From Actinomycetes bacterium (GTDB taxonomy: Bacteria > Actinomycetota > Acidimicrobiia > Acidimicrobiales > Bog-793): DNA of 35,009 nt. This document shows, one piece after another, positions 15,700 to 23,844 of the stretch (positions are counted from its first letter, which is position 1; every line of letters begins with the position of its first letter). The position numbers and the translations under genes were made by a program. Below the pieces are notes generated by a model. It was given only the letters and a program-made list of their open reading frames with translations. It did no database searches and was not told the origin of the DNA. Location: the NCBI GenBank assembly GCA_021796455.1, contig JAKACA010000012.1, positions 1-35,009 of the forward strand, written 5' to 3'.

Positions 15700-16751
15700 C
15701 AGCTCGCGCTCCCCATCTCGATGACGACCTTCACGTCGTCGTTGCCGCGCGCAAGCGCGCTTGCAAACTCCTCAGCCGGCACCTTGCGCGTGATGAGGCG
15801 CCCCAGCCAGTCCCTGTCCGCCTTGGCGAGGGCTTGAGCCGCAGCCTCGTAGTGGCGGCGGTTGGCGTTCACCGACCCGACGACGCATTCGTTCTGCAAG
15901 ACCATGTCCCGGTTCACGAGCCCCGCGTCGATGGACAGCGTCCTGCCACTCGGGGAGACCCCGGTGAGGCAGAGCACCCCACCCGGAGCCAGGTGGTCCA
16001 TGGCGTCGAAGACGAGGGCGCCAACTCCCGTGCACTCGAGGACGATGTCGGGGGAAGAGCATGCGTCCTCTATCTTCCCGGTGTGGTACTCAGCCCCGAT
16101 CGCGGCGACGAGATCGGGCTTGAGACCCGAGGACACCTGGTCGATCACGTGCACCTCGAGGCCGCGCTGCACTCCTATCATGGCGGCAAGAAGCCCTATC
16201 GGGCCAGCTCCGGTGACAACCGCTCTCTCTGGATGCCAGCTCGCACGACCGCCAGCCAGGCTCGCCTGCTCCCAGGCCTTTGCCACCACGCTCGTCGGCT
16301 CCAGGAGGACCCCGAGCAGTCCGAGGCTCGCGTCCACCTTCACGACCGCATCGGCGGTAGCGCGGTAGCGCTCCCGCATGAAACCGTCGAGCGACTTTAT
16401 GCCATGCTCGGTGTAGCGCCCGTTGCGGCAGAAGTCCCACTCGCCTGCAGCACAGCTGTAGCAGGGCACGGGGTCCGGGCGGCGAACGATACCGACGACC
16501 AGATCGCCCGCCGCCAGGCCCGAGCCCTCCGGCGCCTGCGACACGCGACCGATCGACTCGTGCCCGAGCACGAGGCGCTTGTGCCCCGCTGGAGCCCAGC
16601 CGTACTCGCCCCCGGAGATCTCGAGGTCGGTGCCACAGATTCCGACGGCTATCACCTCTACAAGGACTGGACCGTCGGCCTCATGCGGCTCGGCGAGATC
16701 ATCGAGCTGGGCGCTCCCGGCGGTGCCCGGAAGAACGGTAATCGCCTTCAA
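15699..16751 (-). CDS. Glucose 1-dehydrogenase, zinc-dependent (MDR superfamily)
   Basis: This 350-residue protein matches archaeal and actinobacterial glucose dehydrogenases. It has the catalytic zinc Cys in GICGTD (38-43), GHE near 64, the diagnostic GDLVVGIVRRPDPVPC run, a structural zinc cluster (CYSCAAGEWDFC), LEPTSVVAKAWE and the nucleotide-binding VTGAGPIGLLA. These enzymes oxidise beta-D-glucose (often also galactose) to the lactone with NAD(P), feeding a non-phosphorylated or semi-phosphorylated Entner-Doudoroff route. The GH15 gene upstream could supply glucose. The broken zwf nearby makes this a plausible alternative oxidation step, but that is inference. The start is TTG at 16751, supported by AAGGAGA 6 nt upstream. 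Confidence 0.88.
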   Translation of the reverse strand: MKAITVLPGTAGSAQLDDLAEPHEADGPVLVEVIAVGICGTDLEISGGEYGWAPAGHKRLVLGHESIGRVSQAPEGSGLAAGDLVVGIVRRPDPVPCYSCAAGEWDFCRNGRYTEHGIKSLDGFMRERYRATADAVVKVDASLGLLGVLLEPTSVVAKAWEQASLAGGRASWHPERAVVTGAGPIGLLAAMIGVQRGLEVHVIDQVSSGLKPDLVAAIGAEYHTGKIEDACSSPDIVLECTGVGALVFDAMDHLAPGGVLCLTGVSPSGRTLSIDAGLVNRDMVLQNECVVGSVNANRRHYEAAAQALAKADRDWLGRLITRKVPAEEFASALARGNDDVKVVIEMGSAS

Positions 16752-16823
16752 CGTTGTCTCCTTAGCCTTCGAGGTGGGCGCGTTGTCGCGGCCCGCGATG
16801 CCTCGAGCTCCATCATGGCAGCG

Positions 16824-18770
16824 CTAGCGGCTGAGCCCTAGCCGGTGCCTGTCGTGGCCGAGATGCCTGTGCCGCGTACGCCGCTGGCGCACGGGGACCC
16901 CCTTCAACCGCTCCGCGTGGGTCATGCCGGTGCCGAGATGCTCCTGGGAGAGCCCGACGGCGGTGTTGACAAGCGAGACGTGGGAGAAGGCCTGCGGAAA
17001 ATTGCCAACCTGCCGCTTGGCTATGGGGTCGTACTCCTCAGCCAGCAGCCCGAGGTCGTTGCGCAACGAGATGAGCCTCTCGAAAAGCTCGACCGCCTCG
17101 TCGTGGCGACCGATCAGATGCAGATCGTCGGCCAACCAGAACGAGCACGCGAGAAAGGCGCCCTCGCGTCCGTTGAGACCGTCGACCTTCTCGGAGGCGG
17201 TCGAGTCGTATCGCATCACGAAGCCGTCCTGTGTCAGCTCGCGCTGCACAGCTTCCACAGTTCCGACCACGCGCTCGTCGTCGGGCGGCAAGAAACCCAC
17301 GAGAGGCACCATGAGCACGCTCGCGTCCAGCTCCTTTGACCCGTAGTACTGAGTGAAGGTCTTCCGCTCGGAGTCATACCCCTTCTCGAGAACCTCGGAG
17401 TGGATCTCGTCGCGCAGCGCCCGCCACCTGTCGAGCGGTCCTTCGAGGGCGTACTGCTCGATGTCGCGCACGGCTCTGTCGACTGCCGTCCACGCCATCA
17501 CCTTCGAGTGGGTGAAGTGCCGGCGCGGTCCACGCACCTCCCAGATACCGTCATCGGGCTCCTTCCAGCCCGACTCGAGGAAGTCGAGAATCGCCCGCTC
17601 GAGATCCCAGGCGGGCTCGCTCGAAGGGATCCCGAGGCGCCGGGCCTCGTGCAGCGCTCCGATGACCTCCCCGTAGACGTCGAGCTGGTACTGGCCGGCA
17701 GCGGCGTTGCCGACTCGCACGGGCGTCGAGCCCTCGTAGCCGGGCAGCCAGGGGATCTCGTACTCGAGGAGGTTCCGTTCACCCGCGGGCCCGTACATGA
17801 TCTGCAGCTTGGACGGCTCTCCCGCCACGGCGCGAAGCAACCAGTCGCGCCAGGCTGTCGCCTCTTCGGCATAGCCCGCCGCCATCAAGGAGGAGAGAGT
17901 CAAGGTCGCATCTCGCAGCCAGGAGTACCGGTAGTCCCAGTTACGGCTGCCACCGAGCGACTCGGGTAGCGACGTCGTCGCGGCTGCGATGATCCCGCCA
18001 GTAGGCGCGTAGGTCAAGGCTTTCAAAGTTATTAGAGAGCGGACGACGGGCTCCTGCCACTCGCCGAGCGAGAGCAGGTCCATGTCGGCCCACTCCTGCC
18101 ACTGCCTCGTGGTCAGCTTGACGGCATAAGCGGCGTCAATGGGACGAGGCGCCTTGTCGGTGGAGTGGAAGTAGCTGAGCACGAACGGCACGCTTTGTCC
18201 CTCGCGGACGATGAACTCCGCGACAGTCGACATGTTCTCACCGTGCCCCTGCACCGGGGACCAGAGCGCGAGCCCGTCCGGCCCGGCGATCGCGATGAGC
18301 GTGCCGTCTATCTGACGCACCCAAGGGACCGCAGATCCGTACTCGAACCGGATTGTGAGGTCCATCCTCATCCCGACTGCTCCCTTGGTGCACTCGAGCA
18401 ACCGCACGACCTGGGGAAGCTCGTCGCGCACGATCATGCAGTCGGTGATCCTGACGGTGCCCTCAGGGAGGTCCCACTCGGACTCGAGCACGAGTGAGTC
18501 GCCGACGTAGCGCCGGCGGCTCGCCAAGAGCGGTCTGCCGTGGCCGGGCGTCGGCCCGGCCTTGGGCGCTATGCGCCAGTAGCCGTGCTCCTCGGTGCCA
18601 AGGAGCCGGGCAAAGCACGCGGCCGAGTCGAAGCGTGGCAGGCAGAGCCAGTCGATCGAGCCGTCGCGACCGACGAGAGCCGCCGTCGTCGTGTCGCCGA
18701 TGATTCCGTAGTCTTCAATTCTCAGGGCCACCGCGCCATCATGGCCCAAGGCACGGCCCGGTGTCGCCAT
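16824..18770 (-). CDS. Glycoside hydrolase family 15 protein (trehalase/glucoamylase-like)
   Basis: This 648-residue protein starts with the conserved IEDYGIIGDTTTAALVGRDG, followed by IDWLCLPRFDS, an N-terminal beta-sandwich and an (alpha/alpha)6 barrel. The barrel shows SRNWDYRYSWLRDATL, GQYQLDVYGEV and LLAEEYDP; the family places its general acid and base glutamates in the last two regions. Actinobacterial relatives act as trehalases, giving two glucose, while others are glucoamylases or dextran glucosidases. No signal peptide is seen, which favours an intracellular trehalase-like role. The ATG at 18770 follows the stop of marP with no gap, suggesting coupling. The Arg/His-rich tail of about 20 residues is unusual. 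The glucose dehydrogenase gene 72 nt downstream is a plausible pathway partner. Confidence 0.88.
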   Translation of the reverse strand: MATPGRALGHDGAVALRIEDYGIIGDTTTAALVGRDGSIDWLCLPRFDSAACFARLLGTEEHGYWRIAPKAGPTPGHGRPLLASRRRYVGDSLVLESEWDLPEGTVRITDCMIVRDELPQVVRLLECTKGAVGMRMDLTIRFEYGSAVPWVRQIDGTLIAIAGPDGLALWSPVQGHGENMSTVAEFIVREGQSVPFVLSYFHSTDKAPRPIDAAYAVKLTTRQWQEWADMDLLSLGEWQEPVVRSLITLKALTYAPTGGIIAAATTSLPESLGGSRNWDYRYSWLRDATLTLSSLMAAGYAEEATAWRDWLLRAVAGEPSKLQIMYGPAGERNLLEYEIPWLPGYEGSTPVRVGNAAAGQYQLDVYGEVIGALHEARRLGIPSSEPAWDLERAILDFLESGWKEPDDGIWEVRGPRRHFTHSKVMAWTAVDRAVRDIEQYALEGPLDRWRALRDEIHSEVLEKGYDSERKTFTQYYGSKELDASVLMVPLVGFLPPDDERVVGTVEAVQRELTQDGFVMRYDSTASEKVDGLNGREGAFLACSFWLADDLHLIGRHDEAVELFERLISLRNDLGLLAEEYDPIAKRQVGNFPQAFSHVSLVNTAVGLSQEHLGTGMTHAERLKGVPVRQRRTRHRHLGHDRHRLGLSR

Positions 18771-19952
18771 TCAGCCACCCGATATGCAGGAGCCCGTGCT
18801 CACGACTGTGCCTGCGGCTCTCGCCTCGGCGATGTGCACCCTTTGCAGGACTCCCGGCGACGCGAGGGCGAACCCTATGTTGGCGCTGTTGGCGTCGCGC
18901 GAGAACACGATGCCGATCACCTTGCCGTCGGGCTCGACGAGCGGACCGCCGGAGTTGCCCGGACGCACGAGCGCCTGCAGCTCGTATATCTCGCGCTGGG
19001 TGCTGGCGGTGTCATAGATGTTGGGAGACTCGGGGTCGAAACGGGTCAGCACGCCGGCAGGCTGCGCGTTGAACGGGCCTCCGCCAGGGTAGCCGAGGAC
19101 GACTGCCTTCGTACCGCGCCCGACGTAGCCGCTGTCGAGAGTCAAGGGGGCTGCCGCCAGACCCGGCACCCGGAGCACAGCCAGGTCGAAATTCGGATCG
19201 AAAAAGACAAGCGTGGCGCGAGCCGACTGCACGCCGTCGTACTCGGTGATGTTGTCGGCACCGGCAACCACGTGCGCGTTCGTGACCACCAGTCCCGGAG
19301 CCACCACGAAACCTGACCCCTCTACGACGACGTCTCCACATCCCATGGCGACGATCTGGACGGTGGAGCGACCAACCAGGAGCGATGCCGCGCGCACCTG
19401 CGCCGCATCGGCCACCGTTACCGGTGTCACCGGCGGTGCGATGCCGATGCAGGGGACGGGAAGCCCGGCTTGGTCGAGCAGGCACGCCTTGGCGGCGAGC
19501 GCGCTCGGGAGCTCGGGCATGAGATCGGACATAAAGCGCACAACTCTCGAATTGTCGATCTGGCTGGATATGAGCCGGACCTGGCTGTCAGCGAGGATCG
19601 AGGCGAACAGCCAGATCATCAAGAGGGTGCCGGCCATCGCGATCACTGCTCCGCTTCCGGCGTCGAAAGCGGCCACGCGGTGCCCGCGCAGGTGAGTCCA
19701 CACCTTCATGCCCAGCCGGCGACCGACGTCCCACAGCATCGTGGCGGGAACGAGCAGGGTCAGGAGCGACACGAACGTGCGCACGAAGACGCCGTGTAGA
19801 TAGGGCAGGACGACGATCACAGCCGCGACGCCGACCGCCAGACCGAGCAGTCCCCCGACGAAGGACAGGACCTGGACGACGGCACCGAGCCTGAGCCCGT
19901 GGACAGCCGCCACGAGGACGGCGACCACAACGATGATGTCGAGCGCGTCCAC
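18771..19952 (-). CDS. marP: MarP-like membrane serine protease (CvpA-type anchor plus trypsin domain)
   Basis: Four hydrophobic helices (about 5-30, 32-55, 58-75, 98-122) form a CvpA/colicin V production-like anchor. They are followed by an extracytoplasmic chymotrypsin-fold protease with triad His227 (VTNAHVVAG), Asp256 (NFDLAVL) and Ser334 (PGNSGGP). Cys205 before the domain and Cys389 near the C-terminus lie where Mycobacterium tuberculosis MarP (Rv3671c) has its regulatory disulfide. MarP keeps the cytoplasm neutral in acid by processing cell-wall hydrolase RipA, so an acid-resistance role is likely. The start is GTG at 19952. It heads a minus-strand run whose next gene starts immediately after its stop, and it follows a possible 39-aa ORF by 11 nt. 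Confidence 0.9.
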   Translation of the reverse strand: MDALDIIVVVAVLVAAVHGLRLGAVVQVLSFVGGLLGLAVGVAAVIVVLPYLHGVFVRTFVSLLTLLVPATMLWDVGRRLGMKVWTHLRGHRVAAFDAGSGAVIAMAGTLLMIWLFASILADSQVRLISSQIDNSRVVRFMSDLMPELPSALAAKACLLDQAGLPVPCIGIAPPVTPVTVADAAQVRAASLLVGRSTVQIVAMGCGDVVVEGSGFVVAPGLVVTNAHVVAGADNITEYDGVQSARATLVFFDPNFDLAVLRVPGLAAAPLTLDSGYVGRGTKAVVLGYPGGGPFNAQPAGVLTRFDPESPNIYDTASTQREIYELQALVRPGNSGGPLVEPDGKVIGIVFSRDANSANIGFALASPGVLQRVHIAEARAAGTVVSTGSCISGG

Positions 19953-19963
19953 CTCAGGCTTGC

Positions 19964-20083
19964 CTAGTCAACGGTCCCGATCGGCTCGATCCCGAGATCA
20001 CGATAGGTAAGCGGGGCGAAGTACCGGGCTCCCATGCCGGCGAGCCGAGACGCGACCTCGTTTCGGACCGTGTTCGATTCCAT
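19964..20083 (-). CDS. Possible small protein (39 aa) upstream of marP
   Basis: An ATG frame of 39 codons ends in TAG 11 nt before the marP start. The peptide is mixed in character (MESNTVRNEVASRLAG, then ARYFAPLTYRDLGIEP) with no membrane segment, signal or known motif. A -10-like TACACT (20099-20094) lies 10 nt upstream of the ATG, so the mRNA would have almost no leader. The spacing suggests it is the first cistron of the marP unit. It is not recognised as any family, and it could be a chance frame in the intergenic region. Confidence 0.4.
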   Translation of the reverse strand: MESNTVRNEVASRLAGMGARYFAPLTYRDLGIEPIGTVD

Positions 20084-20191
20084 AGGCGGCCCGAGTGTAG
20101 GTCCCCCTGATCATGGGACGCGGCGCGACCGAACACGGCGCGGCGGCCCTTGGCGCGAGATGTGCTCTCTGATCGGCTAAACCGTGTAGCT

Positions 20192-20998
20192 GTGGTCGGT
20201 ACCGAAGGCGAATCAATTTTCAGCCGTCTCGTGGCCCGGCGCGGCGGTGCGGCACAGGCGCCGCATGATCAAGCGGGGCTGCAAAGGCATGACTTGTACA
20301 TACCTGAGCACCAGCACCGCGACATCTCCGGGGGCGGGCCCAGAGCCGCGGTGTTCGGGATCAGCGACGGTCTCGTCTCCAACACCTCGCTCGTTCTCGG
20401 CATCGCAGGTGCAAGCGCGGCCTCGGGGCTCGTACGTCTCGCCGGGCTTGCCGGGCTGCTCGGTGGGGCGTTCTCCATGGCAGCCGGCGAGTACATCTCA
20501 ATGCGAGCCCAAAGCGAGCTCTTCCAACGCGAGATAGAGATCGAACGGCGGGAGATAGAGCGGCACCCAAAGGGCGAGATGCGCGAGCTCGTGCACCTCT
20601 ACGAGACCCGGGGCATGCCTACCGAGCTCGCGCAGCAGGTGGCCAGCGAGATGATGGCGAACCCCCAGGTAGCGCTCGAGACGCACGCCCGCGAGGAGCT
20701 CGGCATCGACCCGAGCTCCACAGGCAAGCCCCTCCAGGCTGCCTTCTGGTCCTTTTTGACATTTGCCCTCGGTGCCTTCGTACCGCTCCTTCCCTTCCTC
20801 TTCAGCAGCGGATCGACCGCGACGCTCTGGGCGGTCGGAGCGGCGGGGACCTCCGCTCTGGCGGTGGGTGGGCTCCTCTCGATCTTCACCGGCCGCAAGT
20901 GGTGGTTCTCTGCTCTGCGCCAGCTCCTCATCTGCGCGGCCGCGGGAGCCGTCACCTATAGCGTCGGGTCTGCCATCGGAGTCAGCGGGATCGGGTGA
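20192..20998 (+). CDS. VIT1/CCC1-family iron/manganese transporter
   Basis: The protein has the VIT/CCC1 layout. Its first helix region, HRDISGGGPRAAVFGISDGL then VSNTSLVLGIAG, includes the conserved Asp. A second helix with GAFSMAAGEYISMRAQ carries the family's Met/Glu metal site. A charged cytosolic helical loop follows (ELFQREIEIERREIERHP, ELVHLYETRGM), and three more helices complete it. Family members move Fe2+ or Mn2+ out of the cytoplasm, often for detoxification. The start is uncertain. The frame is open from 20150; GTG 20192, GTG 20231 and TTG 20294 are candidates, and homology begins only at about 20306. Its TGA overlaps the next start (GTGA). Confidence 0.87.
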   Translation: MVGTEGESIFSRLVARRGGAAQAPHDQAGLQRHDLYIPEHQHRDISGGGPRAAVFGISDGLVSNTSLVLGIAGASAASGLVRLAGLAGLLGGAFSMAAGEYISMRAQSELFQREIEIERREIERHPKGEMRELVHLYETRGMPTELAQQVASEMMANPQVALETHAREELGIDPSSTGKPLQAAFWSFLTFALGAFVPLLPFLFSSGSTATLWAVGAAGTSALAVGGLLSIFTGRKWWFSALRQLLICAAAGAVTYSVGSAIGVSGIG

Positions 20999-21564
20999 CT
21001 CCGACCGACCGCCAAGGCGCCGCCCGGGCGAAGCGGCGACGGATCGAGCCGACGCTCTACCTCGTGCGCCATGCGAGGGCCGAGAACCGGGAACGATGGA
21101 ACGAGCCTGACGCCGAGCGGCCACTCACGCGGCGCGGACTCGAGCAGTCTCGCGTCATCGCCGGCCACCTTGGCGACCTTGGCGAGCGCCCATTGTCGCG
21201 AGTGCTCTCCAGTCCGGCAGTGCGCTGCCGCCAGACAGTCGCGCCGCTGGCAGCCGCCGGTGGACTCGAGGTCATCGAGACGCGGTGGCTCGACGAGGGA
21301 TCCGAGCCCAGCTACGCCTTCGAGCAGCTGAGAAAGCTGGCTGTGCGGCTCGACCCGCCATCTGGAGTCGGTGGACCTGTGGCGGCCTGCACCCATGGTG
21401 ACGTCATCTGGGGGATTCTCGAACAGCTGCACGAGCTCGGCATCGATCTCGGGCCGCAACCAGAGGCCCCTAAAGGTGGAGTGTGGATCTTCGCTCTGAC
21501 GCCGGCCGGCGTGAGCAGCGCCACCTTCTACCAACCGGCCGAGGAGAAAAAGGCGAGGGTGTGA
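20995..21564 (+). CDS. sixA: SixA-type histidine phosphatase
   Basis: This 189-residue histidine phosphatase has the catalytic RHA motif at Arg25-His26 (LYLVRHARAEN), RPLTRRGLEQS, a second Arg in LSSPAVRCRQT and the second catalytic His134 in CTHGD. This layout fits SixA, which dephosphorylates phosphohistidine in proteins such as ArcB or the nitrogen PTS, though actinobacterial targets are undefined. The start GTG overlaps the stop of the metal transporter (GTGA), and its stop overlaps the next start in the same manner. The three genes are therefore probably one mRNA. A general small phosphomonoesterase role is possible. Confidence 0.87.
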   Translation: MTPTDRQGAARAKRRRIEPTLYLVRHARAENRERWNEPDAERPLTRRGLEQSRVIAGHLGDLGERPLSRVLSSPAVRCRQTVAPLAAAGGLEVIETRWLDEGSEPSYAFEQLRKLAVRLDPPSGVGGPVAACTHGDVIWGILEQLHELGIDLGPQPEAPKGGVWIFALTPAGVSSATFYQPAEEKKARV

Positions 21565-22241
21565 GCGAGCTGCCTGGAGCGACAGGGCCCCTCGCCCTCG
21601 TGGGTGGAGACGAGTGGAAGCCCGGCTGTGAGTTCGACGCCGAGCTGCTGGAACGCTCGGGCCGATCCGAGGTCCTCGTTCTTCCCACAGCTGCCGCCTA
21701 CGAGCATCCCGAGAGGGCCGTCGAGGCCGCGCGGTCCTGGTTCGCGCCCTTCGGTGGGACGGTTCGCGCTCTCATGGTGCTCAGCCATGCCGACGCATGC
21801 CTCGAGGAGAACGCAGCCGCGGTGAGGGAGGCGGGTTTCGTCTACCTGTCGGACGGCTCTCCTTTGCACCTGCGGTCCGTCCTCAAGGGATCGGCGGTGT
21901 TCGAAGCCCTCACGGCAGCCTGGCACGGCGGCACGGTCCTGGCCGGGTCGTCCGCGGGGGCAACCGTCCTCTGCGATCCCATGGTGGACCCGCGGGGAGG
22001 CGCTTACACGGTGGGGCTCGGCCTCGTCGGCCAGCTGGCGGTCGTCCCGCGCCAAAGGGGTGCCGCTGTGGCCTGGCGGACCCTCGAGCTGGCGCCTCCC
22101 GGAGTGCCGCTTGTCGCGATAGACGAGCGTACCGCCCTCATCCGCGAGCCCGACGGCAACTGGATCAAGAGGGGCGCGGGAGACGTGACGGTATACCTGG
22201 ACGGGAAGAAGGGATCGCTCGAGGCCCTCGCGACCCGCTGA
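21561..22241 (+). CDS. Peptidase S51-family protein (cyanophycinase / dipeptidase E-like)
   Basis: This 226-residue protein has a class I amidotransferase-like fold. The nucleophile elbow is LAGSSAGATVL with Ser131. Upstream, EVLVLPTAAAYE and VYLSDGSPLHL correspond to the substrate-binding region, and VAIDERTALI holds the late Asp/Glu of the family. S51 enzymes include alpha-aspartyl dipeptidase PepE and cyanophycinase; which activity applies here is not clear, and the usual GGN motif is replaced by DGS. No signal peptide is seen. The GTG start overlaps the TGA of sixA, which I prefer to the longer frame that begins inside sixA. Confidence 0.82.
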   Translation: MSELPGATGPLALVGGDEWKPGCEFDAELLERSGRSEVLVLPTAAAYEHPERAVEAARSWFAPFGGTVRALMVLSHADACLEENAAAVREAGFVYLSDGSPLHLRSVLKGSAVFEALTAAWHGGTVLAGSSAGATVLCDPMVDPRGGAYTVGLGLVGQLAVVPRQRGAAVAWRTLELAPPGVPLVAIDERTALIREPDGNWIKRGAGDVTVYLDGKKGSLEALATR

Positions 22242-22296
22242 GCCCGTCTCTATGACAAGAGCCCGGCCGCGGGGCGTGCCGGGGGGCAAGCCAGTC

Positions 22297-22851
22297 TCAG
22301 TCGGCCTCGGTGATCGTGACAGACTCCATCGTCACCTGCTCACGAGGAACGCCCCCGGGAGTTCCCACCTTGTCGATCAGCGCGAGGACGTCACGGCCGC
22401 TCACGAGCTGCCCAAAGTAAGCATAGAGGGGCGGCAGCCGCACGCCGTCGGGACCCGAGATCACGAAGAACTGGCTGCCGTTCGTGTCCGGGCCGGCATT
22501 TGCCATCGCGAGCGAGCCGATCTGGTACTTGCCAGGGGACGGCAGCTCATCCTCGAAGCGGTAGCCAGGCCCCCCTGCGCCGGTGCCCTCGGGGTCGCCG
22601 CCTTGGACGACGAAACCCGGGATCACGCGATGGAACGCGATCCCGTCGAAGTAGTGGTAGCGCGCGAGAAACACGAAGTTGTTGACTGTCCGCGGAGCCG
22701 CGATGGCGTCAAGAGCAAAGACCATCGTGCCTTTGGAGGTGACGACCTCGGCGCTGTACCGCCTCGACAGATCGATGCCCATTACCGGCTGAGCGTCAAA
22801 CCGCCGTGTCTTTCGCGCAGATCCGTCAGCAGGGGGAAACTCGGTCGGCAC
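22297..22851 (-). CDS. Cyclophilin-type peptidyl-prolyl isomerase, cytosolic
   Basis: This 184-residue single-domain cyclophilin has YFDGIAFHRVIPGFVVQGGD with the catalytic Arg, followed by GSLAMANAGPDTNGSQFFV and YAYFGQLVSGRDVL, all standard. It interconverts cis and trans proline peptide bonds to speed protein folding. No signal or membrane segment is present. The GTG start at 22851 follows AGGAGGTCACA, a strong ribosome site, 9 nt after the stop of a second, anchored cyclophilin, so the two form one unit. It ends convergent to the S51 gene. Confidence 0.93.
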   Translation of the reverse strand: MPTEFPPADGSARKTRRFDAQPVMGIDLSRRYSAEVVTSKGTMVFALDAIAAPRTVNNFVFLARYHYFDGIAFHRVIPGFVVQGGDPEGTGAGGPGYRFEDELPSPGKYQIGSLAMANAGPDTNGSQFFVISGPDGVRLPPLYAYFGQLVSGRDVLALIDKVGTPGGVPREQVTMESVTITEAD

Positions 22852-22860
22852 TGTGACCTC

Positions 22861-23766
22861 CTAGGCCTTTACCTTCTTGAGGGTGACCTTCAAGACATAC
22901 ACTTTCACCGTCGGAGTCCCCCCCGAGCTGCCGTCAGCGCCGATGGCATCGACGACGCTCATACCGGAGATGACCTTCCCGAAGATGGTGTAGGTCGGCT
23001 CGGAGTTGAGCTGGGTCTGGCCGCCGGGCAGGACCACGAAGAACTGGCTCCCATCGGTGCTGGCGTTTTGCACCTGTGGATTCGAGTTGCTGTTCGCCAT
23101 CACGAAGTCGCCCGGCTCGTAGCAGGCCGCGGTCGCCTTTGTCTTGCACGAGGCGGGCGGGTAGTTGCCTGTGAAGCTGTAGCCCGGGAAGCCGTGAGGC
23201 CCACCGGTGCCTAGCCCTGTCGGGTCCCCACCCTGGATGACGAAACCCGGGATCACGCGGTGGAAGAAGGTCCCGTTGTAGTAGTTCCACTTCGCGAGGA
23301 AGACGAAGTTGTTCACTGCCGCGTACGACTTCGCCGCGTTCATCTTGACGACGAAGGTTCCAAGCGAGGTGTCGAAGGTCGCGTCCCAGACCGAGCTCCT
23401 CGCGATGCAGTCGGGCGGCGCCTTTGTGAACCAGACGATCCGCTTGGTCGTCCCCTTCGCCGGTGGGCAGGAGGGCACGACCGCGACGCTCGTGAGCGGC
23501 AGAGTCGTCGGCGGTGGGAACGTCGTGGTCGTCGTCGACTTCGAAGTGGCAGTCGCTGAGGGCTTGGTCGTGCCGGTCGGTGACTTGGCCGCCTTCTTCG
23601 GGCTGGGGCCGATCTGGATGAGCACGACGATGAGGATGATCCCGGCGGCAACGGCCGCGAGGGTCGCGCCGCGTCTCCTCGTCGAGCGCCTCTTGCGCTG
23701 CTTTTGGATGATTGCCTGCTTCTCAGCGCGCAGCGCTCGCTGACGGGCTCGTTTCTCGGTTGGCAC
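22861..23766 (-). CDS. Membrane-anchored cyclophilin-type peptidyl-prolyl isomerase
   Basis: A very basic N-terminus (EKRARQRALRAEKQ) precedes one membrane helix (AAVAAGIILIVVLIQI) at about 36-53. A Thr/Pro/Ser/Lys-rich linker of about 45 residues then leads to an extracytoplasmic cyclophilin domain with TFFHRVIPGFVIQGGD, GDFVMANSNS, GSQFFVVL and TIFGKVISGM. Two cysteines (CKTKATAAC) in a loop could form a disulfide. It probably folds cell-envelope proteins. The GTG at 23766 gives the PTEKRARQR start common in actinobacterial relatives; an ATG at 23799 is possible. TAGCCT lies 8 nt before the GTG. Confidence 0.9.
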   Translation of the reverse strand: MPTEKRARQRALRAEKQAIIQKQRKRRSTRRRGATLAAVAAGIILIVVLIQIGPSPKKAAKSPTGTTKPSATATSKSTTTTTFPPPTTLPLTSVAVVPSCPPAKGTTKRIVWFTKAPPDCIARSSVWDATFDTSLGTFVVKMNAAKSYAAVNNFVFLAKWNYYNGTFFHRVIPGFVIQGGDPTGLGTGGPHGFPGYSFTGNYPPASCKTKATAACYEPGDFVMANSNSNPQVQNASTDGSQFFVVLPGGQTQLNSEPTYTIFGKVISGMSVVDAIGADGSSGGTPTVKVYVLKVTLKKVKA

Positions 23767-23844
23767 GGCGCGAGAGGCTACCGGCTCTGGACCGTCCATG
23801 GGAAAGCGGCCCCGTCAAGACGTGGGACAGCTAGCTTGTCTGCC
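23767..23844. promoter_or_regulatory. Divergent leaderless-type promoters (cyclophilin and lysC)
   Basis: On the plus strand TAGCTT (23832-23837) lies 7 nt before the GTG of lysC. On the minus strand TAGCCT (23780-23775) lies 8 nt before the GTG of the anchored cyclophilin. Neither start has a clear Shine-Dalgarno sequence. The 78-bp gap therefore seems to hold two back-to-back promoters that produce mRNAs starting close to the start codons. Confidence 0.4.
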
